A stretch of DNA of 64,000 nucleotides from Chitinophaga pinensis (GCA_945889315.1 CAMDBP010000005.1:1-64000), one strand, 5' to 3'. Shown: positions 1 to 11,985, counted from the stretch's first letter. The notes: generated from the letters alone by a model not told the origin. Numbers and translations: made by a program.

Positions 1-3000
1 GTCACTGATCGTAAGATTGCTAAATTTAAGTTCAGTGGTAACTACAATAGTAACAAACGCCAAGATACCCTAATATTTACCAAAGGCGGAACCTACATCA
101 TAGAGCATATTATAAATAATGCCCCTAACAACTGTCCTACCTCCTATTACGATACCTTAATTGTACCTCCTTTGCTTGAAGCAGATCTGTCGATAGGAGC
201 TGATACTTTCTTATGCGCAGGTTCTGATCTACTATTTAGACCTACCATCTCTAATTACACCCCTCCGCTTACCTACCAATGGAGTACCATGGGCGTAACC
301 AATAATGGTAATTTCTTAAATAATGCTACCTCCAATGCAAGTGATGACAAAGACACCTTTAGGCTTTATATACCTAACGTCCAATACGATACCGCTGTCT
401 CTGTATTTATAAGTGATGGTATAGGTTGTACTGCAACAGATAGTGTGCAGGTATTCCTCAAAGCTAACCCTTTGGCCATTTTACCCGCCGATGTTCGGAT
501 ATGTACCTACGAGGATTTAGACCTAATTCCCGATCTTAGCACTGCTTACTGGGTAGATCCCATAAAGGGGGATACTCTTGCGCAAGGAGATACCCTCGCT
601 AAGGAATGGTTCTTTAATGGTTCCACTTTCTCCTTTAGTATTGCCGATAGTGTCAACATTCATATCGCAGGGCAATACGTGCTCAAAGTAGTCGATAGTC
701 TTAAATGTTCTGACACTGACACCTTCAATCTTTTCGTGAACGATACCGTTACAGCCTTAGCTGGCCCCGATAAAACATACTGCTTTAAAGATACAATAAC
801 ACTCATCGCTGGGGGTATTGACACCGCCGGAACTGGGAAAAGTGGACTCTACGTCTGGAAAGAATTCTCACCCAATAGCATAACTCTGGGTACTAAAAAT
901 ATCTACAAACAAGCAGCTAGCACCGATAAACAATTTAAACTAGAACTGTTTATGACCCAATCCGGTAAGCAATGCTTTGACGCTGATACGGTCAAAATAT
1001 CCGTAAATCAATTACCTGTTATCAAACTCACAGGACCCAAGGACCTCTGCTGTGATTACGGTGTTATACTCATGAACTCTGATGTGATAACCCCAGCTGG
1101 TGTCCCGGCTACAGGGGGATGGAGTGTTAACTCATACCCATACCTAATGAAAAACAACACATTCTACACCGATAGTGCTTGTGCCATCATTGACCCAACT
1201 ATCCGTTTTATTGACGTGTATGCCGTATACACCTATACCGAGCCTAGCACCACTTGTGTCAACAAAGACTCTATTAAAATACGCATTAACAGCTTACCTA
1301 ATATTATCCTTACTCCTAAAACATACTGCCAAGATAAATTGGAAGTAGACTTAGATGCAGATATCGTACTAAGCCCCGCCAACACTAGCCTAGGAACACC
1401 TTCTTGGAGATGCCTAGACTCTAATTCTACAGCCAATAACTTTACCAATAAAATGCTCCTCAATAAAGGAACTAAATTTAATCCTAAGTTTTGGCTTAAA
1501 GTAGACGAAGCTAGCTATACCATTCAAAATCCAGACGGTACAGATACCGTGGTACTTGAATTTAGCTTTATCAACCCTTTTGGATGTAGAAATAAAGATA
1601 CCGTAAATATTATCATAGCTAAAGTCCCTAAAATAACCTTCTCTAAAAATAGAGACTTATGCTGGGATGAAGGTAAAATATCTCTTGATTCACTCACAGG
1701 GGTAAACCTAAGCGACGGAATATGGTCTTGCCAAGATATTGCTGGATTTAGAAAATGCAGTGAACTAGGTGGCATAACTGGCGATACCATAAACACACGT
1801 AGTAGTACTCAACTAGCTAATGCATCTGTAACTCCTAACCAATGGAAATTAAGATACGATCATACCGCTTCTGGTTGTCCTGCATTTAATGAAATCAATA
1901 TCCGTATTAATCCTCTGCCCAAAATTATTCTGACTAAACTTAGTCCTGATAAATTATGTGAAACCACTGCAGACATATCATTAAACGCTAAAGCTAGTCC
2001 TAACCCTACAGGAGGTGTTTGGTCTACTATAGATCCTACCGCACTTATTGGCGGTAATACTTATAGCCCAACTAAAGCAACTATCAAAGGTTCCTACGTG
2101 CCTATTTACTATAGATACACCTCACCATCTACGGGATGTAAAAATATAGACTCTATTAAAATACAAATTGATCCTAAACCTATCATCTATATCCCTAACA
2201 ATCAGGAATTCTGTAGAACAGCTAACGAAATGACTAAAGTCCTTACCATGCCCGTTACAGCTGACTTTAGCTCCGGTGTAACTTGGGGGGTTGTGCCTAA
2301 CAAACCTAGCTCTAGCAGAACTACACTGGGCGCAGATCCTAAAGTAGGTACCGTTACACTCGCACTGCAAAACAACAACTCTGATACCTTTAGAATGTAT
2401 ACCAACGCAGGAGGTTTAGGTGCTTGTAGTAGCGACTTCGGTAACTTCCAAATTATCGTTCATCCTATACCAGATGCAAGCATTACCAATGATAATCCCA
2501 ACGGATGTAATCCTGTAACTGCTAACTTTGGAGTGAACATAACCAACAGCATAGATCCTACAACGGTAACTTATAACTGGAACATAGCCGGGACCATAGA
2601 AACCACCCCTAATCCTTCTGCCACATTTAACACCAATGGTGCTAAAAATATATCAGTAAGAGTAACCTCTCTACAAGGTTGTGACACCACCTTAACTGAA
2701 ACCGTGGAAGTATACCCTATTCCCGTTGCTTTATTTGAGCCAACTCCTAATAACTATACCACAGCTGCGCTGCCTAGATTTACCTTTAACAACAAAAGCA
2801 CAGTACCCAATTTACTTAATGCAACTATTACTAAATGGCAATGGGATTTTGGAGACTTACTTACCAGCAGCGATACATCTACTGAAACAAATCCTACTTA
2901 CTACTATAGAACAGATACCGGTACTTACATCGTAAAAGTACGCGTAACTACAAACCATGGCTGTACTGATGAGTTTGAGTATCCTGTTATCATTGGTCCA

Positions 3001-3318
3001 GACCTAATCGTTTTTATACCTAACGCTTTTACACCTGACCTTTCAGGACCTACTCAAAATGAAGGATTTAGTGCTATCATCAGTGGAGAACTACAAATGG
3101 AACTCAATATCTTTAACCGATGGGGGGAAATACTATTCCAAACCACCGAAGTAGTATCTGAATTACAAAACGGAACTATCGTAACCAAAAGCAAACCTTG
3201 GAACGGAGAATATAGAGGTATACCCGTACAACAAGATGTTTATGCATACACGCTCAAAGTAACTGCGCTCAATAACAAAGAATATGAATACAGCGGCACA
3301 CTTACACTAATTCGATAG
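1..3318 (+). CDS. PKD-domain / gliding motility-associated C-terminal (CHU_C-type, T9SS) surface protein, 5' truncated by window edge
   Basis: ORF frame is open from base 1 (VTDRKIAKFKFSGNY...) through to 3318. Multiple Ig/PKD-like repeats with 'WDFGD' and C-terminal 'VFIPNAFTPDLSGPTQNEGF...IFNRWGEILFQT...WNGEYRGIPVQQDVYAYTLKV' typical of CHU_C gliding-associated C-terminal domains. Confidence 0.85.
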   Translation, partial: VTDRKIAKFKFSGNYNSNKRQDTLIFTKGGTYIIEHIINNAPNNCPTSYYDTLIVPPLLEADLSIGADTFLCAGSDLLFRPTISNYTPPLTYQWSTMGVTNNGNFLNNATSNASDDKDTFRLYIPNVQYDTAVSVFISDGIGCTATDSVQVFLKANPLAILPADVRICTYEDLDLIPDLSTAYWVDPIKGDTLAQGDTLAKEWFFNGSTFSFSIADSVNIHIAGQYVLKVVDSLKCSDTDTFNLFVNDTVTALAGPDKTYCFKDTITLIAGGIDTAGTGKSGLYVWKEFSPNSITLGTKNIYKQAASTDKQFKLELFMTQSGKQCFDADTVKISVNQLPVIKLTGPKDLCCDYGVILMNSDVITPAGVPATGGWSVNSYPYLMKNNTFYTDSACAIIDPTIRFIDVYAVYTYTEPSTTCVNKDSIKIRINSLPNIILTPKTYCQDKLEVDLDADIVLSPANTSLGTPSWRCLDSNSTANNFTNKMLLNKGTKFNPKFWLKVDEASYTIQNPDGTDTVVLEFSFINPFGCRNKDTVNIIIAKVPKITFSKNRDLCWDEGKISLDSLTGVNLSDGIWSCQDIAGFRKCSELGGITGDTINTRSSTQLANASVTPNQWKLRYDHTASGCPAFNEINIRINPLPKIILTKLSPDKLCETTADISLNAKASPNPTGGVWSTIDPTALIGGNTYSPTKATIKGSYVPIYYRYTSPSTGCKNIDSIKIQIDPKPIIYIPNNQEFCRTANEMTKVLTMPVTADFSSGVTWGVVPNKPSSSRTTLGADPKVGTVTLALQNNNSDTFRMYTNAGGLGACSSDFGNFQIIVHPIPDASITNDNPNGCNPVTANFGVNITNSIDPTTVTYNWNIAGTIETTPNPSATFNTNGAKNISVRVTSLQGCDTTLTETVEVYPIPVALFEPTPNNYTTAALPRFTFNNKSTVPNLLNATITKWQWDFGDLLTSSDTSTETNPTYYYRTDTGTYIVKVRVTTNHGCTDEFEYPVIIGPDLIVFIPNAFTPDLSGPTQNEGFSAIISGELQMELNIFNRWGEILFQTTEVVSELQNGTIVTKSKPWNGEYRGIPVQQDVYAYTLKVTALNNKEYEYSGTLTLIR

Positions 3319-3485
3319 TAAAGTTCTCAATGTTCCTTTATTTGTGGAGATCAAATTTTAATTTAAACTGCAGAGGTTTGTGCTGATTGTATCATAAAAC
3401 TGTGTGTCATTTTCAAGAATTTTATGGAAATACAGTTTTGACTACCTAAGAGTTTTATCTTAAAAGGTAGCAGCTATGAGATTAG

Positions 3486-4046
3486 TTAATCGTATAATTT
3501 CCAGTCTATTTCTGCCATAAAGCGCCGTTCAAGTTTCGTCCATTGACTTGGGCTTTTCCATCGTCCTCTAGCATAAATATATCTAGCTTGTCGCCATGTG
3601 CCATCACCTTGATCTTTGCAATATTTAAGATACGCTATACCAACCACTAAATAGTTATATCTTGTTTTTCCTCCTGTAAGGCCCAATTTTTTATACCATA
3701 TTTTGTAGGTAGCCGGCATTATTTGTAGATCGCCATTAGGAATTAGAAAGTTTAAATTATTTGGCTTTGGCCATTTACTTTCATTCCGACCTACATCTTT
3801 TACAAAGCCAGGGGGAACGCCCATCGCTGTTGCTATAGAATCAACCCAGTCGAAAACTGATCTTGGTTGTTGCTGATTCGTACTAATTGTGTCATAATTA
3901 CCAGAGGTATAGTTATAAAGTATTTTGCTAATATTCGTTGAATCGTCTGCGAGTCGAACACTTTGTTGATCCTCTGAAAAAACAACAGACGAAGCATTCA
4001 CACTTAAGGCTAAACAAAACAATATAAATGCTTGACACCTTTTCAT
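3486..4046 (-). CDS. Secreted lytic transglycosylase-like protein (SLT fold)
   Basis: N-terminal signal peptide; 'VGRNESKWPKPNNLNFLIPNGDLQIMPATYKIWYKKLGLTGG...' resembles SLT domains with catalytic Glu. Confidence 0.6.
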   Translation of the reverse strand: MKRCQAFILFCLALSVNASSVVFSEDQQSVRLADDSTNISKILYNYTSGNYDTISTNQQQPRSVFDWVDSIATAMGVPPGFVKDVGRNESKWPKPNNLNFLIPNGDLQIMPATYKIWYKKLGLTGGKTRYNYLVVGIAYLKYCKDQGDGTWRQARYIYARGRWKSPSQWTKLERRFMAEIDWKLYD

Positions 4047-5803
4047 TAGCCATTCATACTAACAAGAAACTCGTCGTTATTTTTAGTTCCTTTCATATAG
4101 TTAAGCATGGTAGTCATTGCCTCTTCAGGATTCATGTCAGCTAGGTGATTCCGCATCACCCACATTTTTTGAAGTACCATTTTATCCAATAATAAATCTT
4201 CTCTTCGGGTACTTGATGATACAATGTCAATGGCAGGGAAGATACGCTTGTTGGATAATTTTCTATCCAACTGAAGCTCCATATTTCCAGTACCTTTAAA
4301 CTCTTCAAAGATTACTTCGTCCATTTTAGAACCTGTCTCGGTAAGCGCTGTTGCAATAATCGTAAGCGAACCACCATTCTCAATATTTCGTGCAGCTCCA
4401 AAAAACCGTTTAGGTTTTTGCAATGCATTGGCATCAACACCGCCACTCAATATTTTCCCACTAGCAGGTTGAACCGTATTATAAGCTCTCGCAAGTCTTG
4501 TGATTGAATCTAATAATATTACTACATCATGGCCACATTCTGTTAGTCTTTTTGCTTTTTCTAACACGATATTGGCAAGCTTAACATGCTTATCAGCAGG
4601 TTCGTCAAAAGTTGACGCTACTACTTCTGCTTTCACACTTCTAGCCATATCTGTAACCTCTTCAGGTCTCTCATCTATTAGCAGAATAATCATATAAACC
4701 TCAGGATGATTATGCGCTATTGCATTTGCAACATCCTTTAACAAGTTTGTTTTACCTGTTTTGGGTTGTGCTACAATAAGACCACGTTGTCCCTTACCAA
4801 TCGGGGCAATAATATCCATTATTCGAGTAGAGTAATTATCTGATTTGTACTCTAAATTCAGCTTTTCGTCCGGAAATAAAGGTGTAAGGTGGTTGAATGC
4901 TACCCTGTCTTTTACAAACTCCACGGTTCGGCCGTTTATCCCTAGTATATTAATAAGTGCAAAGTATTTTTCACCCTCTTTGGGTGGCCGTATACTTCCC
5001 CTTATGGTGTCTCCAGTCTTTAAACCGTTTTGACGAATTTGGTTTGGGGCAATATAAACATCGTCCGGAGACGGTTGATAGTTGTAATCTGCAGATCTAA
5101 GAAAACCATATCCATCAGATATTACCTCCAAAACGCCTTGTGTAGTTACGATTCCTTCTAACTCTAAATAGTTTATAAGCTTTTCTTCGGCCTCTTTTTT
5201 AGTTCGTTTTTCTTCGTCCACCCTTTTTCTTTCAGCGTCTTTTTCTAATCTCTCTGCTTCCCTTTCGGCCCGTTCCTTGTCACGAGCTTCTTTTTCTTCT
5301 GGGGTTAGACTTTTATTTTGATTTGCGTTCTGGTTCGGATTAGGGTTCTGATTCGGATTAGGCCTCAAACTTGGCTTTGGTGAATTGGACATTCTTTCTT
5401 CCCTACTAATTTTTTCATTTTGAACATCTCTTCCGTCAGCAAATGGAGATTCCTCTTTTTGAGGGTTTTCATTTTTTTCTTTTCGGGGTCTTAAATTTTT
5501 TGAAGAACTATTTCCTGGATCGATCCTTTCTGCTGCTGGTGCATCCACATCTGGTTTTGGCTTCTTTACAGGGGCCGGTTTTTTAACTCTTACTTGCGGA
5601 GGTCCATCAATGTCAGACGCTGGTATACTCTCACTTTTCACCAGTTTAGCATCCTTAAACTTTTCTGGATTCACCGCTTGGAAATCGAGTATTTTATATA
5701 ATAAGTCCTCTTTTTTAAGACCTTTGTGTGGCACATCATAAGTGTCAGCAATTTTGCGTAGTTCGGAAAGAACCATCTCTCCTAATGAAAGAATATCGTA
5801 CAT
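4046..5803 (-). CDS. rho: Transcription termination factor Rho
   Basis: 585 aa with Rho N-terminal domain, RNA-binding '[35 protein letters not shown]', Walker A '[19 protein letters not shown]', '[13 protein letters not shown]'; long disordered insertion near the N-terminus. Confidence 0.97.
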   Translation of the reverse strand: MYDILSLGEMVLSELRKIADTYDVPHKGLKKEDLLYKILDFQAVNPEKFKDAKLVKSESIPASDIDGPPQVRVKKPAPVKKPKPDVDAPAAERIDPGNSSSKNLRPRKEKNENPQKEESPFADGRDVQNEKISREERMSNSPKPSLRPNPNQNPNPNQNANQNKSLTPEEKEARDKERAEREAERLEKDAERKRVDEEKRTKKEAEEKLINYLELEGIVTTQGVLEVISDGYGFLRSADYNYQPSPDDVYIAPNQIRQNGLKTGDTIRGSIRPPKEGEKYFALINILGINGRTVEFVKDRVAFNHLTPLFPDEKLNLEYKSDNYSTRIMDIIAPIGKGQRGLIVAQPKTGKTNLLKDVANAIAHNHPEVYMIILLIDERPEEVTDMARSVKAEVVASTFDEPADKHVKLANIVLEKAKRLTECGHDVVILLDSITRLARAYNTVQPASGKILSGGVDANALQKPKRFFGAARNIENGGSLTIIATALTETGSKMDEVIFEEFKGTGNMELQLDRKLSNKRIFPAIDIVSSSTRREDLLLDKMVLQKMWVMRNHLADMNPEEAMTTMLNYMKGTKNNDEFLVSMNG

Positions 5804-5979
5804 GTATTTTTTAGAATGATAAATTAAACTGTTTCGAGAAAAATATTTGGAATATTTCTTGAGAATTGCCCAAAAGGCTGTGCAAGTGTAGGTTAAAGAT
5901 TGTAATTATGCAAATACTGGTAACTAAGCTTTTCAAATGAGTAGATAATTCGATTACGTATAAATTGATCATTCGTCGA

Positions 5980-6002
5980 AAAGACTATAACCAGTAGTCT
6001 TT
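5980..6002 (-). terminator. Putative hairpin terminator downstream of pdhC
   Basis: Perfect 8 bp inverted repeat AAAGACTA-taaccag-TAGTCTTT between pdhC end and rho start, followed on the - strand by TTTTC. Confidence 0.4.
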
Positions 6003-6068
6003 ATACTACACTTTTTACCAGATATAATCGAAAAAACCTTCCTTCGTGTCACGGTAAAAACCGTATTC

Positions 6069-7295
6069 CTAGACTAATAGACGTACCGGTTCTTCCAGTA
6101 AGTCTTGAAAGGTTTGCAGGAACTTAGCTCCACTTACGCCGTCTACCACTCTATGATCACAGCTCAGAGTTACTTTCATAACGTGTCCTGGTTTCATTAC
6201 GCCGTTTTCTACTATCACTGTCTCCTTGGAGCTTCCTACTGCTAGGATACAAGCATCTGGCATGTTAACTATTGCAGTAAACTCATCTATACCAAACATT
6301 CCTAAATTAGAAATAGTAAATGTATTTCCTTCCCAATCTTTAGGTTGTAATTCTTTATTTTTTGCTTTACCCGCTAGGTCTTTTACTTCTGTTCCTATCT
6401 GAGATAGTGATTTACTATCTGCAAAGCGCACTACAGGCACTAGCAAGCCATCTTCCACCGCTACGGCTACACCGATGTGCACATGGTGGTTTCTTCTTAT
6501 CTTGTCACCCAGCCAAGCTGAGTTTATGTTAGGGTGTTTTTTTAATGATAGAGCTACTGCTTTAATCACCAAATCGTTTACCGATATTTTAGTTTCACTA
6601 TACTCATTCATACGGCTACGTGCATCCATTACAGCATCCATTTTTATCTCTTTGGTTAAGTAAAAATGAGGAGCAGTAAACTTGCTTTCGGCGAGTCGTT
6701 TAGCAATGGTTTTACGCATTTGAGTGATAGGCAAATCGTCATAACTTTCAACGCCTACACTAGCAGCGCTTGCTGCCGGAGAAGCTTTATAGTTTTCTAT
6801 ATCTTTCTTTATAATACGTCCATTGTCGCCACTTCCGGCTACTGACTCAAGGCTAATTCCTTTGTCTTCTGCCATTTTTTTAGCAAGTGGCGAGACAAAT
6901 ACTCGTCCGTTGTTGCTTGAACTTGCTTGAACCGGCGCACTTGGTTCATTCGTGCTTACTTCTTTTGCCGGATTGGGAGCGGCAGTTGTTGCTTCAGGTT
7001 TTACCTCTGCAGCAGGGGCTGCTGGCGTGTCAGTAAGAAGGTGTGAGAAATCTTCTCCTTTTTGTCCTATAATCGCTATTGTTGTTTCTACAGGAACCGT
7101 TTCGCCTTCTTTTACATTCAGGTGCAGCACTTCGCCTTTCTCAAAATTTTCTAATTCCATTGTAGCCTTATCTGTTTCTACATCGGCGATCATTTGACTA
7201 GATTTTACGGTGTCACCTACTTTGACAAACCATGTTACGATGGTTCCTTCTTCCATCGTGTCACTCATTCTAGGTAATTTTATTGCTACAGCCAT
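6069..7295 (-). CDS. pdhC: Pyruvate dehydrogenase complex E2, dihydrolipoamide acetyltransferase
   Basis: Lipoyl motif 'VETDKATMELE', E3-binding domain, catalytic domain ending 'LSCDHRVVDGVSGAKFLQTFQDLLEEP'. Confidence 0.93.
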   Translation of the reverse strand: MAVAIKLPRMSDTMEEGTIVTWFVKVGDTVKSSQMIADVETDKATMELENFEKGEVLHLNVKEGETVPVETTIAIIGQKGEDFSHLLTDTPAAPAAEVKPEATTAAPNPAKEVSTNEPSAPVQASSSNNGRVFVSPLAKKMAEDKGISLESVAGSGDNGRIIKKDIENYKASPAASAASVGVESYDDLPITQMRKTIAKRLAESKFTAPHFYLTKEIKMDAVMDARSRMNEYSETKISVNDLVIKAVALSLKKHPNINSAWLGDKIRRNHHVHIGVAVAVEDGLLVPVVRFADSKSLSQIGTEVKDLAGKAKNKELQPKDWEGNTFTISNLGMFGIDEFTAIVNMPDACILAVGSSKETVIVENGVMKPGHVMKVTLSCDHRVVDGVSGAKFLQTFQDLLEEPVRLLV

Positions 7296-7411
7296 TTAAT
7301 TTGTTTTATGTTAAAGCGTCGCAAAACTAAACAACCTAGTTAAAATATTGTTGGTAACGACGAATAATACTCGAAATATTTATCGATAATAAAAACTTGC
7401 TTTGCATAAAA

Positions 7412-8206
7412 ATGAGTCAATACGAAGATTTTTTAAAATACGTGTACGAAAATGGTGCTACTAAAACGGATAGAACAGGCACAGGAACAGTAAGTGTTTT
7501 GGGCGGTCAGCTAAGGTTTGATTTATCTAAATCATTCCCTCTAATCACAACCAAAAAAGTTCACTGGAAGTCTGTGGTATATGAGCTTTTATGGTTTTTA
7601 CGGGGAGACACCAATATCAAATATCTTACAGATAATGGAGTTAAAATATGGAACGAATGGGCGGATGAAAACGGAGATCTTGGACCCGTATATGGGAAAC
7701 AATGGAGAAGATGGGAGGCTCCCAACGGTGATAAAATTGACCAAATGCAAAATGTATTGGATACCTTAAAAAATAATCCTGACAGTCGCCGAATTATAGT
7801 AAATGCTTGGAATGTAGGAGAATTAAATGATATGGCGCTAACTCCTTGCCATTGTATGTTTCAATTTTATGTTGCAAATGGCAAGTTAAGTTGTCAACTT
7901 TACCAGCGCAGTGCAGACTTATTTCTGGGAGTACCCTTTAATATTCCTAGCTACGCACTTCTAACCTTAATGATAGCCCAAGAATGTGGATTAGAACCAG
8001 GTGAATTTGTGCATACTTTTGGTGATGCACATATCTATAGTAATCACTTTGAACAGGTAAAAGAGCAATTAAGCCGAGAAGAAAGACCGTTCCCGACAGT
8101 ACGATTAAATCCAAACAAAAAATCCATTTTTGATTTTGATTTTAATGACTTTGAACTTATCGGTTACGACCCACACGCCAGAATTAGTGCGCCTGTAGCA
8201 GTTTAG
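7412..8206 (+). CDS. thyA: Thymidylate synthase
   Basis: '[35 protein letters not shown]', active site '[12 protein letters not shown]', '[16 protein letters not shown]'. ORF track begins at TTG 7397; the ATG at 7412 is the more likely start. Confidence 0.97.
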   Translation: MSQYEDFLKYVYENGATKTDRTGTGTVSVLGGQLRFDLSKSFPLITTKKVHWKSVVYELLWFLRGDTNIKYLTDNGVKIWNEWADENGDLGPVYGKQWRRWEAPNGDKIDQMQNVLDTLKNNPDSRRIIVNAWNVGELNDMALTPCHCMFQFYVANGKLSCQLYQRSADLFLGVPFNIPSYALLTLMIAQECGLEPGEFVHTFGDAHIYSNHFEQVKEQLSREERPFPTVRLNPNKKSIFDFDFNDFELIGYDPHARISAPVAV

Positions 8207-9063
8207 AACATCACTAATTTACTCAGCGTATTCTTATCGCTTTTCATGACATTTTTATCTAAACGCCCATGATAGCCATACAACCTCGCGCTAGCTGTGT
8301 GCTGCCATATGTCCCATCGGTGTCTAGGGGTGTTTTTGTAATCACACAACCATAACGGGTAGTTATCAAAGTTTCCTTTAAGATAGCTTGAATATAGATG
8401 CGGATGCGTATAAATAATAGGCTTAACCCCGTAATATTGTTCTATCACCTTACAAAAATTTCTTATTTCGCTAATTACTTTGCGCTTATTTGGTAAACGT
8501 CTTTTGGTGTATTCTACATCCAACACTGGAACCATATTACCTTTTTTTAGACCTGCATGCTTAATGAATCGCAGTGCTTGGCTTCTCCCACTGCTTGTAA
8601 AACTCATGAAATGGTAGCCGCCATGCAAAATATTGTGTTTTTCAAGGTTTCTTTTGTGTGTGTTGTATAATGGATCCAGAATGGTTGTTCCTTCGGAAAC
8701 CTTTACAAACACAAAATCCGGCTTATTGCGCTTGACCATAAGCGACCAATTAATGTTGCGCTGATACTTCGAAATATCAATACCCCAAAGCTTCTTACCT
8801 GCCAGCGACTGAAAAAAAGCATCCTTAATCTCCTCTTGTTTCTTTTCGGCTGCAAGCTGAAGAATTGCATTGGTATCAACTTTCGATACAGAAGAATCTA
8901 ATATTGGAGAAACACACTGTAATCCTTCGGTGTGACATACAGCTTGTACTTCTGGTTCTATTTTGAAAGACTCAAAAAACACTATAAGCGTCACTGCTCC
9001 CAAGCATAAAAGGGATATCGTTTTTATTATTTTCAACTTGCTATTTTGGACCAAACTTATCAT
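8203..9063 (-). CDS. Glycoside hydrolase family 25 lysozyme-like protein
   Basis: '[45 protein letters not shown]...PVLDVEYT...[12 protein letters not shown]...[21 protein letters not shown]' is GH25-like. Confidence 0.85.
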   Translation of the reverse strand: MISLVQNSKLKIIKTISLLCLGAVTLIVFFESFKIEPEVQAVCHTEGLQCVSPILDSSVSKVDTNAILQLAAEKKQEEIKDAFFQSLAGKKLWGIDISKYQRNINWSLMVKRNKPDFVFVKVSEGTTILDPLYNTHKRNLEKHNILHGGYHFMSFTSSGRSQALRFIKHAGLKKGNMVPVLDVEYTKRRLPNKRKVISEIRNFCKVIEQYYGVKPIIYTHPHLYSSYLKGNFDNYPLWLCDYKNTPRHRWDIWQHTASARLYGYHGRLDKNVMKSDKNTLSKLVMF

Positions 9064-9149
9064 TCCCTAATTTGCTACAATCAACAACATAAAAACAACC
9101 CTAAATATTGTACAGAAAAGTGAATTTTATATTAAAAAAGTGTATCTAG

Positions 9150-11849
9150 TTAACTTAACTTTTTTAATATTTCAATTGCCGCCTCGGCTATCACTGTGCC
9201 GGGTCCGAAAACAAAATCTACTCCATTAGCCCGCAAAAATTCATAATCTTGCTCTGGTATCACACCGCCGGCTACTACTATGATGTCTTCCATACCTTGT
9301 TTTTTGAGTTCACGTACTACTTCGGGCATAAGCGTCTTATGACCTGCGGCTAAGGAAGATACGCCTAAAATATGAACGTCGTTTTCCATGGCTTGTTTAG
9401 CAACCTCTGCCGGTGTTTGAAATAGCGGACCTATATCTACGTCAAAACCCAAATCTGCAAAGGCTGTAGCAATGATTTTGGCACCTCTATCGTGTCCATC
9501 TTGACCCATTTTAGCTACCAATATACGAGGTCTTCTCCCGTCTTTAATAGCAAAAATATCTGCAGCCTTACGGGCCGCTATTACGGTTTCATTGTTCTGC
9601 ACTTCTTTCAAATATACGCCACTTATGGTTGCATTATTCGCTTGGTATCTGCCAAATACTTTCTCCAAAGCAAATGACATCTCACCTAGCGTTGCTCTTG
9701 CTTCCGCAGCTTCAATACAAATTTCCAAGAGATTGTCATCCGTTGATGCAGCATTTTCCAGTTTCGTTAAAATACCTTCTACCTGTGCATTGTCTCTAGT
9801 AGCCTTAACCTTATTAATTCTGTTGATTTGGCTAATACGCACTGCCTGGTTATCTACTTCTAAAATATCAAAGTCCGCTTTTTCATCTACCTTAAATTTA
9901 TTAATTCCTACAATAACTTCCTTGCCCGCATCTATATTGGCTTGTTTTATAGCTGCACATTCTTCTATTCTCATTTTCGGGATTCCGCTTTCTATAGCTT
10001 TAGCCATCCCTCCTAGCTCTTCAATTTCTAGAATGTATTCCCATGCTTTTTCTGCAAGGTCTTTGGTGTACGTCTCTATCACATCACTGCCACCCCAGGG
10101 GTCTATCACTTTAGTAATGTCGGTCTCTTCTTGGATTATTTTTTGGGTGTTTCGGGCAATCTTGGCGCTAAACTCGGTTGGCAAAGCCATAGCTTCATCA
10201 AAGCTATTGGTATGTAAACTTTGTGTCCCACCAAAAACTGCTGCAAGGGCTTCGATAGTTGTTCGGGCAACATTATTATACGGGTCTTGTTCGGTAAGAC
10301 TCCATCCGCTTGTTTGGCAATGTGTACGAAGTGCCATGGATTTCTCGTCCTTGGGATCAAATTTTTTAATGAGTTTAGCCCATAATAGTCGGCCTGCACG
10401 CATCTTGGCAATTTCCTTGTAAAAATTCATTCCTATACCCCAAAAGAAACTAAGTCTAGGGGCAAATTCATCTATTGCTAATCCTGCGTTTATACCTGTT
10501 CTCACATAATCCAGTCCATCAGCAATGGTATATGCCAACTCCAATTCTGGCGTAGCGCCGGCTTCTTGCATATGGTACCCGCTTATGCTTATGCTGTTAA
10601 ACTTAGGCATATTGGCGCTTGTATATTTAAAAATATCTGAAATGATGCGCATACTCGGAGAAGGCGGATATATATAGGTGTTACGCACCATAAACTCCTT
10701 TAGAATATCGTTTTGAATAGTGCCAGCAAGTTGTAATTTATCAACTCCTTGTTCTTTAGCTGCTGCAATATAAAATGCCATGATGGGGAGCACTGCGCCA
10801 TTCATCGTCATACTCACAGATATATCGCCCAGTGGAATTTCATCGAACAATAATTTCATGTCTTCAATACTATCAATAGCAACACCAGCCATTCCAACAT
10901 CACCGGTAACACGAGGATGATCGCTGTCATAACCTCTGTGTGTAGCCAAATCGAACGCTACCGAAAGTCCTTTTTGTCCTGCAGCAAGATTGCGTCTGTA
11001 AAAGGCATTGCTTGCTTCGGCCGTACTAAATCCTGCGTATTGTCTTATAGTCCATGGACGCACTGCATACATGGTTGAATATGGACCACGGAGATACGGC
11101 ACAATACCTGGTTGTGAACCCATTGATATTAAACTAGAACCTTTGCTATTTGAGCCTTTTACTTTAGAATCTTGGATGCGATTCAAGTATTCATTCGTTA
11201 GTTTTTCTAAAAACCAACTTCCGCTTGCAGCGTCTTGAATATCGGCCATATAACTTTCATTTTTAAGAAGCAAAAGGATATTCTTGGCTAACCGCAGACT
11301 TTGATCTGTGTCTTGATTGTTAAAAGGTAAAATACAAATATGCTTAGCGCCTCCTACTATAGCAGAAGCTGCGGCTATGGTCTGTCTTACAAGGTTATTA
11401 TGTGTAAACTCGTCATCTGAAGCAGGAATAACAGCATTGATTTCTGTATCTGGAAATGTTAATCGAAGCGCTCTAAGTTTGGCTATATTTTCATAAAAAT
11501 GGGTACGCATTTCGAAATATACATTGGCTTCATTATGAGCTTTGCTCATATTATCTAAATGCAATTGTCCGCCATTTTTCCCTAGTTCTGATAGGCTCGT
11601 AATCGTCTTTTCAACGCCTTCAAGCTCGCTTGAGGAAACCAGGGTAATCTTCCAATTGCTGGATAACTTGTGGCTCCCAACTATACCATTCTCTTCCGTG
11701 TAATAGGGGTCTAATGATATGCCATCCGAAGTTGTGTATGTTAATTCTTGAAGGTTTTTCTCCTTTATATCCTTGGTTGCTTTTGCTTTCCAATCTGCTA
11801 AACTTGCTTTTGCAAACTCATCAAATGACAGTGTTTTATCCAATTGCAT
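9150..11849 (-). CDS. Methylmalonyl-CoA mutase with N-terminal small-subunit-like extension (single chain, 899 aa)
   Basis: Large-subunit core '[73 protein letters not shown]' and B12-binding '[40 protein letters not shown]'. N-terminal ~240 aa resembles parts of the small subunit. Confidence 0.93.
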   Translation of the reverse strand: MQLDKTLSFDEFAKASLADWKAKATKDIKEKNLQELTYTTSDGISLDPYYTEENGIVGSHKLSSNWKITLVSSSELEGVEKTITSLSELGKNGGQLHLDNMSKAHNEANVYFEMRTHFYENIAKLRALRLTFPDTEINAVIPASDDEFTHNNLVRQTIAAASAIVGGAKHICILPFNNQDTDQSLRLAKNILLLLKNESYMADIQDAASGSWFLEKLTNEYLNRIQDSKVKGSNSKGSSLISMGSQPGIVPYLRGPYSTMYAVRPWTIRQYAGFSTAEASNAFYRRNLAAGQKGLSVAFDLATHRGYDSDHPRVTGDVGMAGVAIDSIEDMKLLFDEIPLGDISVSMTMNGAVLPIMAFYIAAAKEQGVDKLQLAGTIQNDILKEFMVRNTYIYPPSPSMRIISDIFKYTSANMPKFNSISISGYHMQEAGATPELELAYTIADGLDYVRTGINAGLAIDEFAPRLSFFWGIGMNFYKEIAKMRAGRLLWAKLIKKFDPKDEKSMALRTHCQTSGWSLTEQDPYNNVARTTIEALAAVFGGTQSLHTNSFDEAMALPTEFSAKIARNTQKIIQEETDITKVIDPWGGSDVIETYTKDLAEKAWEYILEIEELGGMAKAIESGIPKMRIEECAAIKQANIDAGKEVIVGINKFKVDEKADFDILEVDNQAVRISQINRINKVKATRDNAQVEGILTKLENAASTDDNLLEICIEAAEARATLGEMSFALEKVFGRYQANNATISGVYLKEVQNNETVIAARKAADIFAIKDGRRPRILVAKMGQDGHDRGAKIIATAFADLGFDVDIGPLFQTPAEVAKQAMENDVHILGVSSLAAGHKTLMPEVVRELKKQGMEDIIVVAGGVIPEQDYEFLRANGVDFVFGPGTVIAEAAIEILKKLS

Positions 11850-11854
11850 TAGGA

Positions 11855-11862
11855 CAAAGGTA
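11855..11862 (-). promoter_or_regulatory. Bacteroidota-type -7 element (TACCTTTG) upstream of methylmalonyl-CoA mutase
   Basis: + strand CAAAGGTA is TACCTTTG on - strand, matching TAnnTTTG, 5 nt upstream of the ATG. Confidence 0.45.
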
Positions 11863-11985
11863 GATAACTCTAAGATATTCGCCTGCGCTAGCGACCTATA
11901 TTTAAATTAGCTTCATAGGTTAATTAGAACCAATGTAACTTGTATACAATTTAAGCATGGCATTACACATAAATAGAGACTTTCC

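Noticed and set aside
9592-10422. 276 aa + strand ORF inside methylmalonyl-CoA mutase
   Set aside because: Antisense shadow of a clearly coding gene; Ser/Leu/Ala-rich composition with no recognisable motif.
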